In this document: positions 35,801-40,924 of the stretch, one piece after another
Layout: each line of letters begins with the position of its first letter
Position numbering within the stretch: the stretch's first letter is position 1
From: Schistosoma haematobium
Taxonomy: Eukaryota > Platyhelminthes > Trematoda > Strigeidida > Schistosomatidae
Direction of reading: 5' to 3'
Assembly: GCF_000699445.3 (NCBI RefSeq)
Contig: NC_067196.1
Span: forward strand, 84,124,364-84,188,363
DNA length: 64,000 nt
Program-made: the position numbers and the translations under genes
Notes under the pieces: model-generated
The model's input: the letters and a program-made list of their open reading frames with translations, nothing else
The model's database searches: none
Told to the model about the DNA's origin: nothing

Positions 35801-38310
35801 GACCTTTTCTAACCCCACCCCTCCTTGTGGGAAGGCAGCATTGCTGTCATGCTGGTTGTCTGAAGGAAACACCTTACTGCTTTCACACCTCTGTACAGTC
35901 AGCAGTACGACTTTGCTTTCGGACATTGGGTTTGTTGCTTTTAGTCTTGCCGCTCTTCAGCCGACCTGTCTGACATGGTAGGACCTTGAGGAACAGTTGT
36001 TCCAGCCAGTATAGCTCGGTTGCTTCATCACGATAGGCAAGCCTGACCACAACGTCAAGGTAGCAACAATGGTCGGGACTGCTCTCAGTTTAGAATATTG
36101 GACTTAGGACGAGGAAAGTACATGGTGTAGCCATGGACACTTATTGTTAACTAATTTATTCCAGATTGAATAGATTGGTTATATCATGCGCATACTCAAG
36201 ACCAAATAATTTTTCTGAAGTTAAATGGTCTACATCACTGCTACTTACTTCCATTAAACCTGGTTTCCAGAATGTCATAACTAATATGCTCAGATAGAAA
36301 AATTATTAAAGTTTTGTATTTGAAAAAATCTTAGTTGAGAAGGTGAATAAGTAAACAAGCATTTTATCCTTTGAATCTTAACTTAATTCGTTTTCTTATT
36401 TGTATTTTTTCTCTCTAGTTTTGGTTATTATCACCTAACAATGAAATTCGACGTGATGATTTTTGTTTTGATTCTGGTACGAAAAACAATACCGTTGGTT
36501 TATATCGTTGTCATGGTGCACAGGGTAATCAAAAGTTTACTTATGACGAAGTACGTCTTCTAATTTGTAGTAAAAGTTATTTTCATCTGCAAAATCGTCA
36601 TATTATTTAATATAGAAAATTTGACTGGAGAAGAATATGTTTAATTATTTCGTTTAAACTCAGTTGGCCCTAGCAATTGATGATACCTGCTTACCATGAA
36701 CAATTAATAGGTCATATTATGCCGTCTTCAACTTTTTGTAACTTGTGGCCTTGACCCCTATTAATATATGACGTAATGATACCGCCTATTAGAGAACAGT
36801 GATTTATCGATCGGACCAATAACGCGTAAAGCCGTATGAGTAGTCTAGAGTCCTTATCGCTCCTTCTTCCTGCCTAGCCCTGCTTGTTAAGTCCAAAACA
36901 CCAATCTCAGCCTCTGCGATATAAATTTTTTTTCAAAAGTACTTGGTTTATATACAAACGAAACAGAGCATATCGTACCACAAAGTGGAAAACAACATTT
37001 GTACATGTAGCCAAAAGTATCTGTGAATGTGGGGGACTGTAATTAATGTACTTGGCATAACTCGTATAATAATAGTCTATTTGTCAAAATAAAACTTATA
37101 ATATCAGCAACATGAATACGCATAGTTTAGTTACTTAACAATTATACAGTAAAAGTATATGTATCGTATTGGTCGATAAATAGTTCTTAAAAGTTACCAT
37201 TCATAATTCTCGTCGGGATATAACAATAACGTACTTACATGACCATTACAAGTTCCTCATGACTGAATGTTTCTAACCACCATTTGCGAGATTCCAGGTG
37301 CAGACGACAATCAGCAGTACTTTCTATTGCTAAGCGTACGCGCGTGAGACCGAATGTTTTGGGTTCGAGTCCCATGTGTGGGTCGTAGATGTGCACTGCT
37401 AATGAGTCCCATACTAGGACGAAACGCCTGTCTAGTGCTTCGAAGTTTTCACCAGTAGTCTACCTTATATAGACTCATGGATTCGATTATTTTATTCATT
37501 TAATTTCTGTGGATCAATGACTTGAATCAATTGATCGGTCTATATGTGACTGTTGCGTCAAATAGTATCAGTTTATTCTTGTCTATCAATATGATTTGGT
37601 GATGAGTACCAGAAAATTCGAATCTTTAACATAGTGCGTTAATATATTAAACTTGTGAATTGAGCTCTGAAGCTTACAGTTATCGTTTGATCTAAAGTAA
37701 AGAGTAGACAACATAGTATGCTGTATGCAACTTATGTTGACAGTTCTAAGTAGTATGTAACGCCGACCAGAAGTGGAATGCCTGTCAAAAGAAGGTTGAG
37801 AAGATTGAACTGAATAAAGCAGAAAGGTAAACATAAAGGGGTTATGAATTGGAAGAATTATGAAAGATGTAAAGGAGAATTGATGGAATGATGTGCAGAT
37901 GCAGTACTTAATGTATTGTTTTCACATTTTAGGAAGACATTCTGTAATTTTATATTTAACAATGAATTAGTTGTCCCCAACTAAATTCTTGTTTACTACA
38001 ATAGTATACTACTTATTTTCTAGCAATGTTGTTTTTTTTTTAAAAAACTGTCCACTGCAATATTCAATTACTATTGAATTCTAATTGAAAATAAGGTAAA
38101 TCCAACAGTTTGTTTAATCAAACTGAAATTATTCTTAAACTACTTTCTAATTTACAGGACAATACTATTCGTCATGAAGGACGATGTTTAGAGATCAATA
38201 TTGAAAAATCCAGTGTTCAACTTGCCTCATGTACTGGATCATTAAAGCAACAATGGAAATTTAATCGCAAACCGTATATGCCAACCGCTGTAGATTTTAA
38301 TCGATTTTAA
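1..38310 (+). CDS. GALNT: Polypeptide N-acetylgalactosaminyltransferase, partial (10 exons, 5' end outside window)
   Basis: Golgi type II enzyme family that moves GalNAc from UDP-GalNAc to Ser/Thr and so starts mucin-type O-glycosylation. Exons at 1-148, 2674-2840, 13922-14086, 15416-15629, 24634-24751, 28218-28406, 29729-29857, 34574-34684, 36419-36550 and 38158-38310 join in one frame to 507 visible residues. Seen: FHNEAW and DDFSD (nucleotide-sugar region), DSH metal motif at visible residues 152-154, [23 protein letters not shown] at 260-264, VGH at 286-288 (likely third metal ligand), then a ricin-type lectin domain with CLD/QFW, CFD/QKF and CLE/QQW repeats. All borders are GT..AG and phases agree. 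The N-terminal cytoplasmic tail, membrane anchor and stem are missing, so they lie upstream. Every expected residue is present, so it is probably active. Subfamily cannot be assigned. Introns reach 11 kb and are full of retroelements. Confidence 0.95.
690..1490 (+). mobile_element. RTE-1 non-LTR retrotransposon, 3' part, broken
   Basis: Encodes the C-terminal part of an RTE-type ORF2: [81 protein letters not shown]. The frame shifts near 905. The end carries GTAAGTACGTAAGTAAAG, the AAGT-type tail of this family. The endonuclease and RT domains are missing (5' truncation). It lies in GALNT intron 1. Confidence 0.85.
1495..2670. other. Intron 1 remainder, nothing recognised
   Basis: AT-rich sequence with a short degenerate TATA-rich patch near 2175-2235. 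No exon-like, RNA or element structure seen. Confidence 0.5.
2674..2840 (+). CDS. GALNT: GALNT exon, start of GT-A catalytic fold
   Basis: Acceptor TTCTAG at 2668-2673 and donor GTAAGT at 2841. Joining to the previous exon restores the CK dipeptide of the family. It encodes [18 protein letters not shown], then ILVDDFSDR, the beta-strand/loop region that binds UDP in GALNTs. Ends in phase 1. The next intron is 11 kb. Confidence 0.95.
2845..5220. other. Start of intron 2; only a SINE-B scrap
   Basis: Mostly unremarkable AT-rich sequence. Bases 3618-3655 match the family-B monomer junction (minus orientation: TTATTATCAG ... TTTGTGGAGATT). Bases about 4490-4750 are less AT-rich and may be an old repeat of unknown kind. 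Confidence 0.4.
5225..5375 (-). mobile_element. Hammerhead SINE family A, degenerate copy
   Basis: Reverse complement shows the tRNA-like part (TAGCTAAGTGGA, then GGATTCGAGCCCC) and AACGAAACGCGC from the ribozyme 3' half. The ribozyme core is decayed. Confidence 0.6.
5380..6115. other. Intron 2 spacer, nothing recognised
   Basis: AT-rich. Bases 5455-5470 and 5537-5552 are copies of a short inverted motif (TTTTGATCAGTTTTTG and its complement); otherwise nothing. Confidence 0.4.
6120..6385 (+). mobile_element. Hammerhead SINE family B, decayed copy
   Basis: Contains GTTGAACTCCACTGG, a tRNA-like region with GGATTCGAGTCTC, and a ribozyme relic CTGAGGAGTTCCACACTAGG with GAAA changed to AAGA. It ends in the family's TTCCAGGTTTTCAATG. 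Confidence 0.7.
6390..7320. other. Intron 2 spacer, nothing recognised
   Basis: Very AT-rich, with a short TCTC-rich patch at 7068-7086. No element recognised. Confidence 0.4.
7344..7662 (+). mobile_element. Hammerhead SINE family A (Smalpha-like), near-complete
   Basis: Flanked by a perfect 19-bp direct repeat CATCATTGCTTACAAAAAG (7325-7343 and 7663-7681), read as the target-site duplication. Inside are a pol III A box (TAGCTGAGTGGA, from 7510), B box GGTTCGAGTCC (7554-7564) and a hammerhead ribozyme (7598-7645). This is the schistosome Smalpha SINE type. The intact duplication makes it one of the younger insertions here. Confidence 0.85.
7598..7645 (+). ncRNA. Type I hammerhead ribozyme, family A
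   Basis: Core CTGATGA at 7605-7611; stem II GTCC/GGAC (7612-7615 with 7622-7625) closed by a TAAATA loop; GAAA 7626-7629; short stem III ACG/CGT; cleavage expected after T7637. Stem I pairs ATCCA with TGGAT, but the base pair next to the core is a T/C mismatch and the cleavage triplet is GTT, so activity may be reduced. Confidence 0.8.
7690..8400. other. Intron 2 spacer, nothing recognised
   Basis: AT-rich single-copy-looking sequence, no element or RNA structure seen. Confidence 0.4.
8473..8518 (-). ncRNA. Hammerhead ribozyme, family B, inverted arm, cleavage site mutated
   Basis: The reverse complement has stem I, CTGAGGA, GTCC/GGAC stem II and GAAA. The required U before the cleavage base is C (from A to G at 8480), so self-cleavage is unlikely. 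Confidence 0.65.
8863..8910 (+). ncRNA. Hammerhead ribozyme, family B, weakened
   Basis: GCACTG/CAGTGC stem I, core CTGAGGA 8871-8877, GAAA, stem III ACG-AT-CGT and cleavage C are present. The 3' side of stem II reads AGAT instead of GGAC, so stem II is badly weakened. Confidence 0.65.
9061..9089. repeat. (TA)n microsatellite
   Basis: About 14 TA units directly right of the family-B insertion. Confidence 0.95.
9330..9735 (-). mobile_element. RTE-1 fragment
   Basis: The minus strand encodes [43 protein letters not shown] and [11 protein letters not shown], then decayed sequence matching the following RTE segment. Frameshifts prevent a full reading. Both ends are truncated. Confidence 0.8.
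9996..10034 (-). ncRNA. Hammerhead ribozyme, family B, opposite arm
   Basis: Same motif on the other strand, with CTGAGGA, GAAA and GTC intact. There is one mismatch in stem I beside the core and one C/A mismatch in stem II. Confidence 0.65.
10254..10301 (+). ncRNA. Hammerhead ribozyme, family B, complete consensus
   Basis: Stem I GCACTG 10256-10261 with CAGTGC 10296-10301; core CTGAGGA 10262-10268; stem II GTCC 10269-10272 with GGAC 10280-10283; GAAA 10284-10287; stem III ACG-GC-CGT 10287-10294; cleavage after C10295 (GTC). All conserved core bases fit the type I hammerhead, so it is predicted active. Confidence 0.85.
10745..10850 (-). mobile_element. Hammerhead SINE family B, 3'-end fragment
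   Basis: Matches the family 3' terminus (ATGTGGAGATTGTAG, CACGAGTCAATCTAAGCT, CATTGAAAACCTGG) in minus orientation, preceded by the TTATTATCAG junction. The ribozyme is lost. Confidence 0.65.
10855..11320. other. Intron 2 spacer, nothing recognised
   Basis: AT-rich, no structure seen. Confidence 0.4.
11325..11522 (+). mobile_element. Hammerhead SINE family A, decayed copy
   Basis: Starts with AAGTCACCTCATAGCACAAG like the copy at 7344, has a B-box relic GGTTCGCCTTTC, and a ribozyme relic CCAGCTAACATGTTCC ... AATAGGACGAAATG ... GTCCCTGATTCCACTGCTAG. The core CTGATGA is destroyed. Confidence 0.75.
11525..12630. other. Intron 2 spacer, nothing recognised
   Basis: Very AT-rich, with an ATT-repeat patch at 12273-12293. 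No element recognised. Confidence 0.4.
12640..13030 (+). mobile_element. Non-LTR retrotransposon 3' end (GATAAT-tail family)
   Basis: Nearly colinear with the minus-strand copy at 40540-40920 (shared CTGCCATCTAGATAT, GTACAACCT, GCGAAAAGAATG, CAACATAAC-type blocks). Ends in AATATTGAATAAAGCTGATGATAATAATAA, the microsatellite-like tail common in CR1-type elements. No domain recognisable in this part. Confidence 0.6.
13300..13465 (+). mobile_element. Hammerhead SINE family A, old copy
   Basis: A-box relic near TTTAATAACCCAGTGG, B-box relic GCGTTCGAGTCTTA, and ribozyme remains (ATCCAGTTAACGAATCT, AGAACGAAATG, GGATTTCACTACTA). Confidence 0.65.
13470..13915. other. End of intron 2, nothing recognised
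   Basis: AT-rich sequence leading to the acceptor of the DSH exon. Confidence 0.4.
13922..14086 (+). CDS. GALNT: GALNT exon with DSH metal-binding motif
   Basis: Acceptor AATTCAG before 13922, donor GTGAGC at 14087. Encodes [10 protein letters not shown], then the conserved REGLIRAR stretch and FLDSHIECT. The Asp and His of DSH (visible residues 152 and 154) coordinate manganese in this family. Phase 1 at both ends relative to flanking exons, completed as Gly-Trp with the next exon. Confidence 0.96.
14415..14472. repeat. (AT)n microsatellite
   Basis: About 29 uninterrupted AT units in intron 3; likely length-variable. Confidence 0.95.
14480..15405. other. Intron 3 remainder, nothing recognised
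   Basis: AT-rich, no element or exon-like structure seen. Confidence 0.4.
15416..15629 (+). CDS. GALNT: GALNT exon, catalytic core with GGFDW
   Basis: Acceptor TTTTCTAG (15408-15415), donor GTAATT at 15630. Encodes WLEPLLDRI, a hydrophobic VVVPVIST strand and [11 protein letters not shown], a GALNT hallmark, ending PYSPV plus two bases of Arg. The split codon is completed by the exon at 24634. Confidence 0.96.
15900..16065 (+). mobile_element. Hammerhead SINE family B, decayed copy
   Basis: tRNA-like half (GCGCACGAGACCGAAGG, GGATCCGAGTCCC), then a ribozyme relic with the core changed to CTGTTGGGGGG, and TTCAATGGTGGTCTAGCTTA at the 3' side. Confidence 0.75.
16070..17570. other. Intron 4 spacer with one SINE-B scrap
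   Basis: Bases about 16590-16680 carry a family-B 3' relic (CATTGCTTCCAGGTTTTCAG, GATCTGGCTAAG). The rest is unremarkable. Confidence 0.5.
17575..17775 (+). mobile_element. Hammerhead SINE family B, old copy
   Basis: A box AGCTCAGTGATCTAAAG, B box GGGTTCGATCTTT, then a decayed ribozyme (TCCGAGTAGTTCTC ... AATGAAACAGTTGTCC) and GGTTTTCAGCGATGG. Confidence 0.65.
18140..18235 (+). mobile_element. RTE-2 fragment
   Basis: Encodes [17 protein letters not shown], matching the motif that precedes the RWLxHV block in the copy at 56380. Truncated at both ends. Confidence 0.6.
18495..19705 (+). mobile_element. RTE-1 non-LTR retrotransposon, RT to 3' end, broken
   Basis: Longest RTE-1 copy here. It encodes the RT block ([42 protein letters not shown]), a stop after FRQV, then in shifted frames [55 protein letters not shown] and [11 protein letters not shown]. 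The catalytic FADD box reads FADH. It ends in GTAAGTAAGTAAGTAAGTTA, the AAGT tail. Endonuclease absent; 5' truncated. Confidence 0.9.
19716..19802. repeat. Penelope-like terminal repeat, two inverted ends joined
   Basis: TTGAATAAGAAGAAGAGAATTCAGCGAAGAAAATTT matches the outer end of the Penelope terminal repeat at 42257, and its inverted form follows at once (AAATTTTCTTGGCTGG ... CTTATTCAA). It begins exactly where the RTE-1 AAGT tail ends. Confidence 0.65.
19805..20820. other. Intron 4 spacer, nothing recognised
   Basis: AT-rich, no recognisable element. Confidence 0.4.
20823..20866. repeat. (AT)n microsatellite
   Basis: About 21 AT units in intron 4. Confidence 0.95.
21405..21720 (-). mobile_element. 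Non-LTR retrotransposon 3' end (GATAAT-tail family)
   Basis: TTATTAATGGCTTTATTCAGTATTATATT and following blocks match 46525-46850 and the outer end of 40540-40920. The orientation puts the tail at the left. No coding capacity recognised. Confidence 0.55.
21725..22635. other. Intron 4 spacer, nothing recognised
   Basis: AT-rich, no structure seen. Confidence 0.4.
22640..22800 (+). mobile_element. Hammerhead SINE family A, old copy
   Basis: A-box relic CTCACTGGCTCAATAGG, weak B-box, TACATCCACTTGGTGAATCTCAGACAGGATGAAATGCAT as ribozyme remains, followed by a decayed 3' end. Confidence 0.55.
22805..23465. other. Intron 4 spacer, nothing recognised
   Basis: Contains a near-palindrome around 23011-23060 (AGAAGACGAAGAAGAT / ATCTTCGTCTTCTC type arms). 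Otherwise AT-rich and blank. Confidence 0.4.
23470..23910 (-). mobile_element. Hammerhead SINE family B, monomer plus junction
   Basis: Minus orientation: ribozyme relic 23510-23560, B box GGTTCAAGTCCC, A box GGTCTAGAACGTTAAGC, 5' region (CCAGTGGAATCCAATCC, TAGTGACTAGCTTGAAAATGG), and then, past TTATTATCAGAAGGGG, a second 3' end. This is the same head-to-tail junction as in the 8.4-kb copy. Confidence 0.75.
24203..24317 (+). other. Possible cryptic or alternative exon in GALNT intron 4
   Basis: A 115-base open stretch between a good acceptor (TTCCACAG) and a good donor (GTAAGT), in a frame open from 24176 to about 24393. It would encode [10 protein letters not shown]... ending MTFISH. It does not fit the normal splicing: following the exon at 15416 in phase it meets TAA at once, and its length breaks the phase into the next exon. 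No GALNT similarity seen. It may be chance, a decayed insertion or a poison exon. Confidence 0.2.
24634..24751 (+). CDS. GALNT: GALNT exon with TMAGGLF and WGGEN (Gal/GalNAc-T motif)
   Basis: Acceptor CTTCAG at 24628-24633, donor GTAAGC at 24752. Encodes [11 protein letters not shown] and then [14 protein letters not shown], the Gal/GalNAc-transferase motif that contacts donor and acceptor. Ends in phase 0. The preceding intron is 9 kb and holds RTE and SINE insertions. Confidence 0.97.
24941..25953 (+). repeat. Inverted segmental duplication, left copy (GALNT intron 5)
   Basis: About 1 kb matches the reverse complement of 62471-63489 almost base for base, with only scattered substitutions and a short difference near 25165. 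It includes the 3' end of an RTE-1 fragment, so that insertion is older than the duplication. Confidence 0.93.
25836..26035 (-). mobile_element. RTE-1 3' end
   Basis: Minus strand reads through [20 protein letters not shown] sequence and ends at TAAGTAAGTAATTAGC. The part to 25953 is shared with the inverted duplicate; the rest to 26035 is only here. Confidence 0.75.
26040..26910. other. Intron 5 spacer, nothing recognised
   Basis: AT-rich, no structure seen. Confidence 0.4.
26915..27180 (-). mobile_element. RTE-1 3' end
   Basis: Minus strand: GGACAGAGTGGGTTTGAGAATG and GGAGTAACAGGCGTTAGTAAGTAAGTAAGTAA, the family terminus with AAGT tail at the left edge; upstream part encodes the [19 protein letters not shown] region in another frame. 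5' truncated at 27180. Confidence 0.8.
27185..28210. other. Intron 5 end, unassigned repeat pieces
   Basis: Bases 27345-27400 (minus) carry CTCTGAAGAAGTGGCTTACACTGAGTCAC, related to 31516-31565. Bases 27730-27985 are less AT-rich and hold a 76-codon minus-strand reading frame without recognised domain. Probably old transposon sequence. Confidence 0.35.
28218..28406 (+). CDS. GALNT: GALNT exon with VGH metal ligand
   Basis: Acceptor TATTTAG, donor GTAAGT at 28407, exactly 63 codons. Encodes [19 protein letters not shown] and [16 protein letters not shown], a conserved block just after WGGEN. The His of VGH is the likely third metal ligand. A 30-bp scrap of its start is repeated inverted at 61101-61130. 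Confidence 0.96.
28410..29155. other. Intron 6 start, nothing recognised
   Basis: AT-rich, no structure seen. Confidence 0.4.
29160..29420 (-). mobile_element. Hammerhead SINE family A
   Basis: Minus strand: 5' part shared with the 7344 copy (CATATGCCAATAAGAGACTGATCAATTGCAG), a B-box relic, then CCAGCCGATGAGTCCTAAAATAGGACGAAACACGTGTCC. Stem II and GAAA are intact but the core is CCGATGA, a T to C change that should kill activity. Confidence 0.75.
29729..29857 (+). CDS. GALNT: GALNT exon, end of catalytic domain
   Basis: Acceptor GATTTAG, donor GTAAGT at 29858, 43 codons in phase 0. Encodes [17 protein letters not shown] and [12 protein letters not shown], the conserved helix leading to the linker between catalytic and lectin domains. 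A damaged inverted copy lies at 59779-59891. Confidence 0.96.
29865..31025. other. Intron 7 start, possible old repeat
   Basis: Bases 30050-30420 are less AT-rich and hold an 80-codon plus-strand frame without recognised domain, probably old element sequence. The rest is blank. Confidence 0.35.
31030..32170 (+). mobile_element. Ty3/gypsy LTR retrotransposon, RNase H to integrase fragment
   Basis: Frame-broken coding sequence in pol order: RNase H ([46 protein letters not shown]), then the integrase zinc-binding HHCC domain ([34 protein letters not shown]) and the start of the integrase core ([14 protein letters not shown]). Protease, RT and both LTRs are absent. A short foreign-looking block at 31516-31565 lies between the domains. 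Several stops and shifts make it inactive. Confidence 0.85.
32175..33415. other. Intron 7 spacer, nothing recognised
   Basis: AT-rich, no structure seen. Confidence 0.4.
33420..33755 (+). repeat. Intron 7 segment repeated in the inverted GALNT relic
   Basis: Matches the reverse complement of 58140-58465 (shared TGTCCTTTGTTCATTCGGAC, GACTGACAAA-type and AATTTTGTA blocks) with clear divergence. Both copies lie between an exon 7 and an exon 8, so this is the same ancestral intron. Confidence 0.75.
33760..34265. other. Intron 7 spacer, nothing recognised
   Basis: No element recognised. Confidence 0.4.
34282..34462 (-). mobile_element. Foldback element, short decayed copy
   Basis: Flanked by AATAAATCTATAT at 34269-34281 and 34463-34475. 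The inside is an imperfect hairpin: TTTTGTTCTCTGAGATGG on the left pairs with CCATCCAGCTCAGAGAACAA on the right. It carries the same tail (GAGATGGTGGAG ... CTCAGGTGG) as the 48.8-kb copy, in opposite orientation. One arm has lost about 20 bases. No coding sequence or pol III boxes seen. Confidence 0.75.
34574..34684 (+). CDS. GALNT: GALNT exon, start of ricin-type lectin domain
   Basis: Acceptor ATTGTAG, donor GTCAGT at 34685, 37 codons in phase 0. Encodes the alpha repeat with HCLDSP and the GGNQ that, with the next exon, makes the first QxW (Q-F-W). The lectin domain binds GalNAc already on the substrate and directs further glycosylation. A paralogous exon of identical length sits inverted at 54791-54901. 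Confidence 0.95.
35190..35515 (-). mobile_element. RTE-2 fragment, RT C-terminal region
   Basis: Minus strand encodes [32 protein letters not shown] and after stops [19 protein letters not shown], typical of the region after the RT domain. Multiple stops. Confidence 0.7.
35515..36110. repeat. Dispersed repeat, GC-richer module
   Basis: Matches the reverse complement of 52790-53310 along its length (GAGTGCTATCAGAGGTATGAG, GCAAGCCTGACCAC, CAGCTCGGTTG-type blocks) with roughly a quarter of bases changed. Base composition is clearly higher in GC than the surroundings. Probably part of a non-LTR element next to the RTE-2 piece; no domain recognised. Confidence 0.6.
36419..36550 (+). CDS. GALNT: GALNT exon, lectin alpha/beta repeats
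   Basis: Acceptor CTCTCTAG, donor GTACGT at 36551, 44 codons in phase 0. Encodes [19 protein letters not shown] and [14 protein letters not shown], the beta repeat. Here the third aromatic of QxW is Phe (QKF), not Trp, as often happens in GALNT lectin domains. Confidence 0.95.
36650..37220 (+). repeat. Dispersed repeat, possible solo LTR
   Basis: Its part 36830-37200 is colinear, same orientation, with 50385-50760 (ATACCACAAA-TGGAAAA, CTGTGA-TGTG, TAGTTACTT blocks). No tRNA-like boxes and no coding sequence. A solo LTR is one reading, but terminal TG..CA and target duplication were not established. Confidence 0.4.
37320..37485 (+). mobile_element. Hammerhead SINE family B, core-mutated
   Basis: tRNA-like half (ACGCGCGTGAGACCG, GGGTTCGAGTCCC) and a ribozyme with good stem II (GTCC/GGAC) and GAAA, but the core is CTAATGA and the cleavage side reads CTGTCTAGTGC. 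Confidence 0.75.
38158..38310 (+). CDS. GALNT: GALNT last exon, lectin gamma repeat and stop
   Basis: Acceptor TTTACAG at 38151-38157. Encodes GRCLEIN, LASCTGS and QQWKF (gamma repeat), a short tail and TAA at 38308-38310. No spliced continuation is needed; protein length after the catalytic domain is normal for the family. Confidence 0.95.
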   Translation, partial: DNTIRHEGRCLEINIEKSSVQLASCTGSLKQQWKFNRKPYMPTAVDFNRF

Positions 38311-38652
38311 TATTGACTGAACACATTGGAATAATTACCAATCTATTATTTCGTGTTCAACTACTTCATGTGTATATATATCTATTAACATGTATTTGTA
38401 CTAACATGAGAAAACAACAATGTCTTTCCTTAGATGTACAATCTGTTTAAACAAAGGTTTTGTGAATAGAATGGAAAGTACACAGATATTGTATTATGCT
38501 ATCAATTTATTTTTTGTTGTTGTTGTGTTTTCAACATCCAATGTGTAAATTGGTTAAGCCTAGTGATAACATATCATGCTCATTTTTACAATTTCGTTTA
38601 TCTGTGATAACAGTTACGTAATATTTAGATAAATTTGTAAAAAATTACAACC

Positions 38653-38658
38653 AATAAA
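38653..38658 (+). promoter_or_regulatory. Candidate polyadenylation signal of GALNT
   Basis: AATAAA 343 bases after the stop codon, followed by A-rich sequence; another AATAAA lies at 38783-38788, followed by a T-rich stretch. Either could end the mRNA. The sequence cannot tell which is used. Confidence 0.45.
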
Positions 38659-38659
38659 A

Positions 38660-39390
38660 TAAACAAACAAACAGACAAGATAGATAACCAGTATGAGTCC
38701 AATTTTTTTTTATATATTCACTAATGTGCCTTTCTCATGGTGTTTGGTTATTTCTCATTTATAATATGTAATTGAATGTACAAATAAACGATGCTCAATA
38801 TTTTGTTTATTTATTATCTACCCCTCAACTTTATGGTTGTTATTCTATAGAATGATGGTTTGTTTTCAAAATGTATTTTAGTCTATTTTTCATTACAAAA
38901 CTCTTTTGTTTTGCTTCACAACATGTTTCCCATACTTTGAATTATGAGGCTGTTACACAATCATCGTTCTCGTTCATTTCAGATATATATATACATGGAG
39001 AAATGATTGTATTACCCCTGTTGTTGTTTTATGTATCAAATTAATTTATTTCATTTTATTATTTATTCATTAAAACAAACTGTATGTAAGTGCCTATTGA
39101 GAATTGAGACATGAATTTCTTTTGATGATAATCATTATTATTTTGAGGTATTTTATAAACTTCTCTAGAGTAACAAATATCGTTATGAAACAATGTGACC
39201 ATAATCTTACGTTTTCTTTTTTTACATATTTCGTTTTCTCTCGAATTAAATATTTTATAACTGACTTTTCTCAAAACTTTTTTTATTGAACAAGGTGCAT
39301 TCGATGGTTTAACGTAGTTACATGATTGTCAGATCGGTTTTTACTTTATACTAATGATTCAATCTTCTCACACTTTTCATAGTTATACTT
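38660..39390. other. Downstream of GALNT, nothing recognised
   Basis: AT-rich 3' flank, no further gene seen. Confidence 0.4.
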
Positions 39391-39394
39391 CATA

Positions 39395-39915
39395 TTGATG
39401 TCCGCAGATGCCCTGGTACGGCCGAAGGTGAGGAGAGTTAGCTTCCCCTCTCGAAATGCTCTCACATGGCTACGCGTATACAGCCACTACCTGGGAAGAC
39501 CAACTCACTGCTCTCTCGCGGCGAGGGTGTTGCTTACGAAATTGAGAGGACGAAAAGTGGATATCCAGTACTTTAACTGGGTTGGTGGAGATGGAGAGTT
39601 CACCCCAGTTCCAAACCAATGGTGCACATGGGTTCTAGTATCCTGAAGGAACAAATAGCGTATGAACCACTTATTGGTCACCGCCCACCGTGAGACTGCA
39701 TTTCCTTACGTTGCTCCATCGCCTCGTGGATCAGACCTTTGGGTCGAAGGCTCCGGGTGTGGCCCCCTAAGAAAACTACCTGCTTTGGTTTGGTCACCCA
39801 AACAGTATTACAGCTCACATACAAATCAAGTGACTTGTGTGGCGCATATGTATTCGGTGCCCCGTTGTACCAGTATTTATATGTTCAAGTAAATAAATAA
39901 AAAATAAATCTATTA
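39395..39915 (+). repeat. GC-rich dispersed repeat with A-rich tail
   Basis: About 500 bases near 50% GC, ending in AAGTAAATAAATAAAAAATAAA, like a retrotransposon 3' end. Its first 150 bases recur at 45690-45846 (GGTACGG-CGA-GGT, GGAGAGTT, CTTACGAAATTGAGAGGACG). Long plus-strand frames exist but match no protein I know and probably reflect composition. Confidence 0.6.
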
Positions 39916-39919
39916 AGAC

Positions 39920-40535
39920 AATACCCATTCACCTTCACTTACAGAGATTAACCATAAAGTTTTAACCGATATTATATTTATTTGATTTCTAGTGCTGATC
40001 GAATCCTACCGGTCAGGTTTCAATGAGGCCATTAGTCTAGGTAACTCAACGTCATATACTCTATGTTCGATGCTTACTGGTTGAAGGTGGTCTTCAAAAA
40101 ACATTAAGTCTTGACAGCTCAGTTATCACACTCACAAAATGACGAGAAATTAACGTGGTGACAACAAAATGGAATAGACAATCTGTTGAATTTAGTCTGT
40201 GTATGTGTACCACTTGCACAGTAGCTTCCATTGTGCTGATCTGCACAAAGCTAATGTCAAACGACTGACTAAATGACGAACGTATGCTGAAGATATATCC
40301 ACAAACGTATAATTACCTGGTAAACTCTATCATTGTTTCGTAAAGAAAAGTCGGTTGACAGTTCACACTTGCCGAATAATAAACAGCCAGTATGACCATT
40401 ATTTGGCAACAATAACAAGATTTTACTACAAGCAAATTATGCTAGCTTTAAGTAATTTGCTTCAATAGTTGTAAATGAGAAGCCTTTAATAAAGTGATAT
40501 TTGTCAATCTTTTGTTCAAAATATCTGCTATTTAT
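39920..40535. other. Intergenic, nothing recognised
   Basis: AT-rich, no structure seen. Confidence 0.4.
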
Positions 40536-40539
40536 TAAT

Positions 40540-40920
40540 ATTAGCTTTATTCAATATTATATTTTTGATAAACTATGGAATTCTCAGCACAAAATGTTTC
40601 AACAAGTTTGCAGTTCTGACTTCTCGGTCGATCTTGTCGATAAATATTGAGTGATCGCCAGTTAGATGTTAACAGTCCAGTAAATGAACATCTGAATAAT
40701 GTACATTCTTTTCGCTGCATATTGCCAACGACCACAATATCTCTGTTTTGGCCATTGTAACATGTACAACGAGAGGTTGTACACTTTTCAGAAACGCACC
40801 TGAATAGGTTATGCGATTATTAGACATAATGATGTATTAAAACAAACAAAACTAGATAACTTGTTAAAATATCTAGATGGCAGGAACAGATAGCCCAGAT
40901 GTTCAAGCAGGCCGCCAACT
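40540..40920 (-). mobile_element. Non-LTR retrotransposon 3' end (GATAAT-tail family)
   Basis: Reverse complement is colinear with 12640-13020, starting GCTTGAACATCTGGGCTATC and ending AATATAATATTGAATAAAGC. High similarity over about 370 bases. Confidence 0.65.
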
Positions 40921-40924
40921 TTGT

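Noticed and set aside
39395..39892. Two long plus-strand reading frames (83 and 76 codons) as host genes
   Set aside because: They lie in a GC-rich repeat with an A-rich tail that recurs at 45690; no domain similarity; two different frames.
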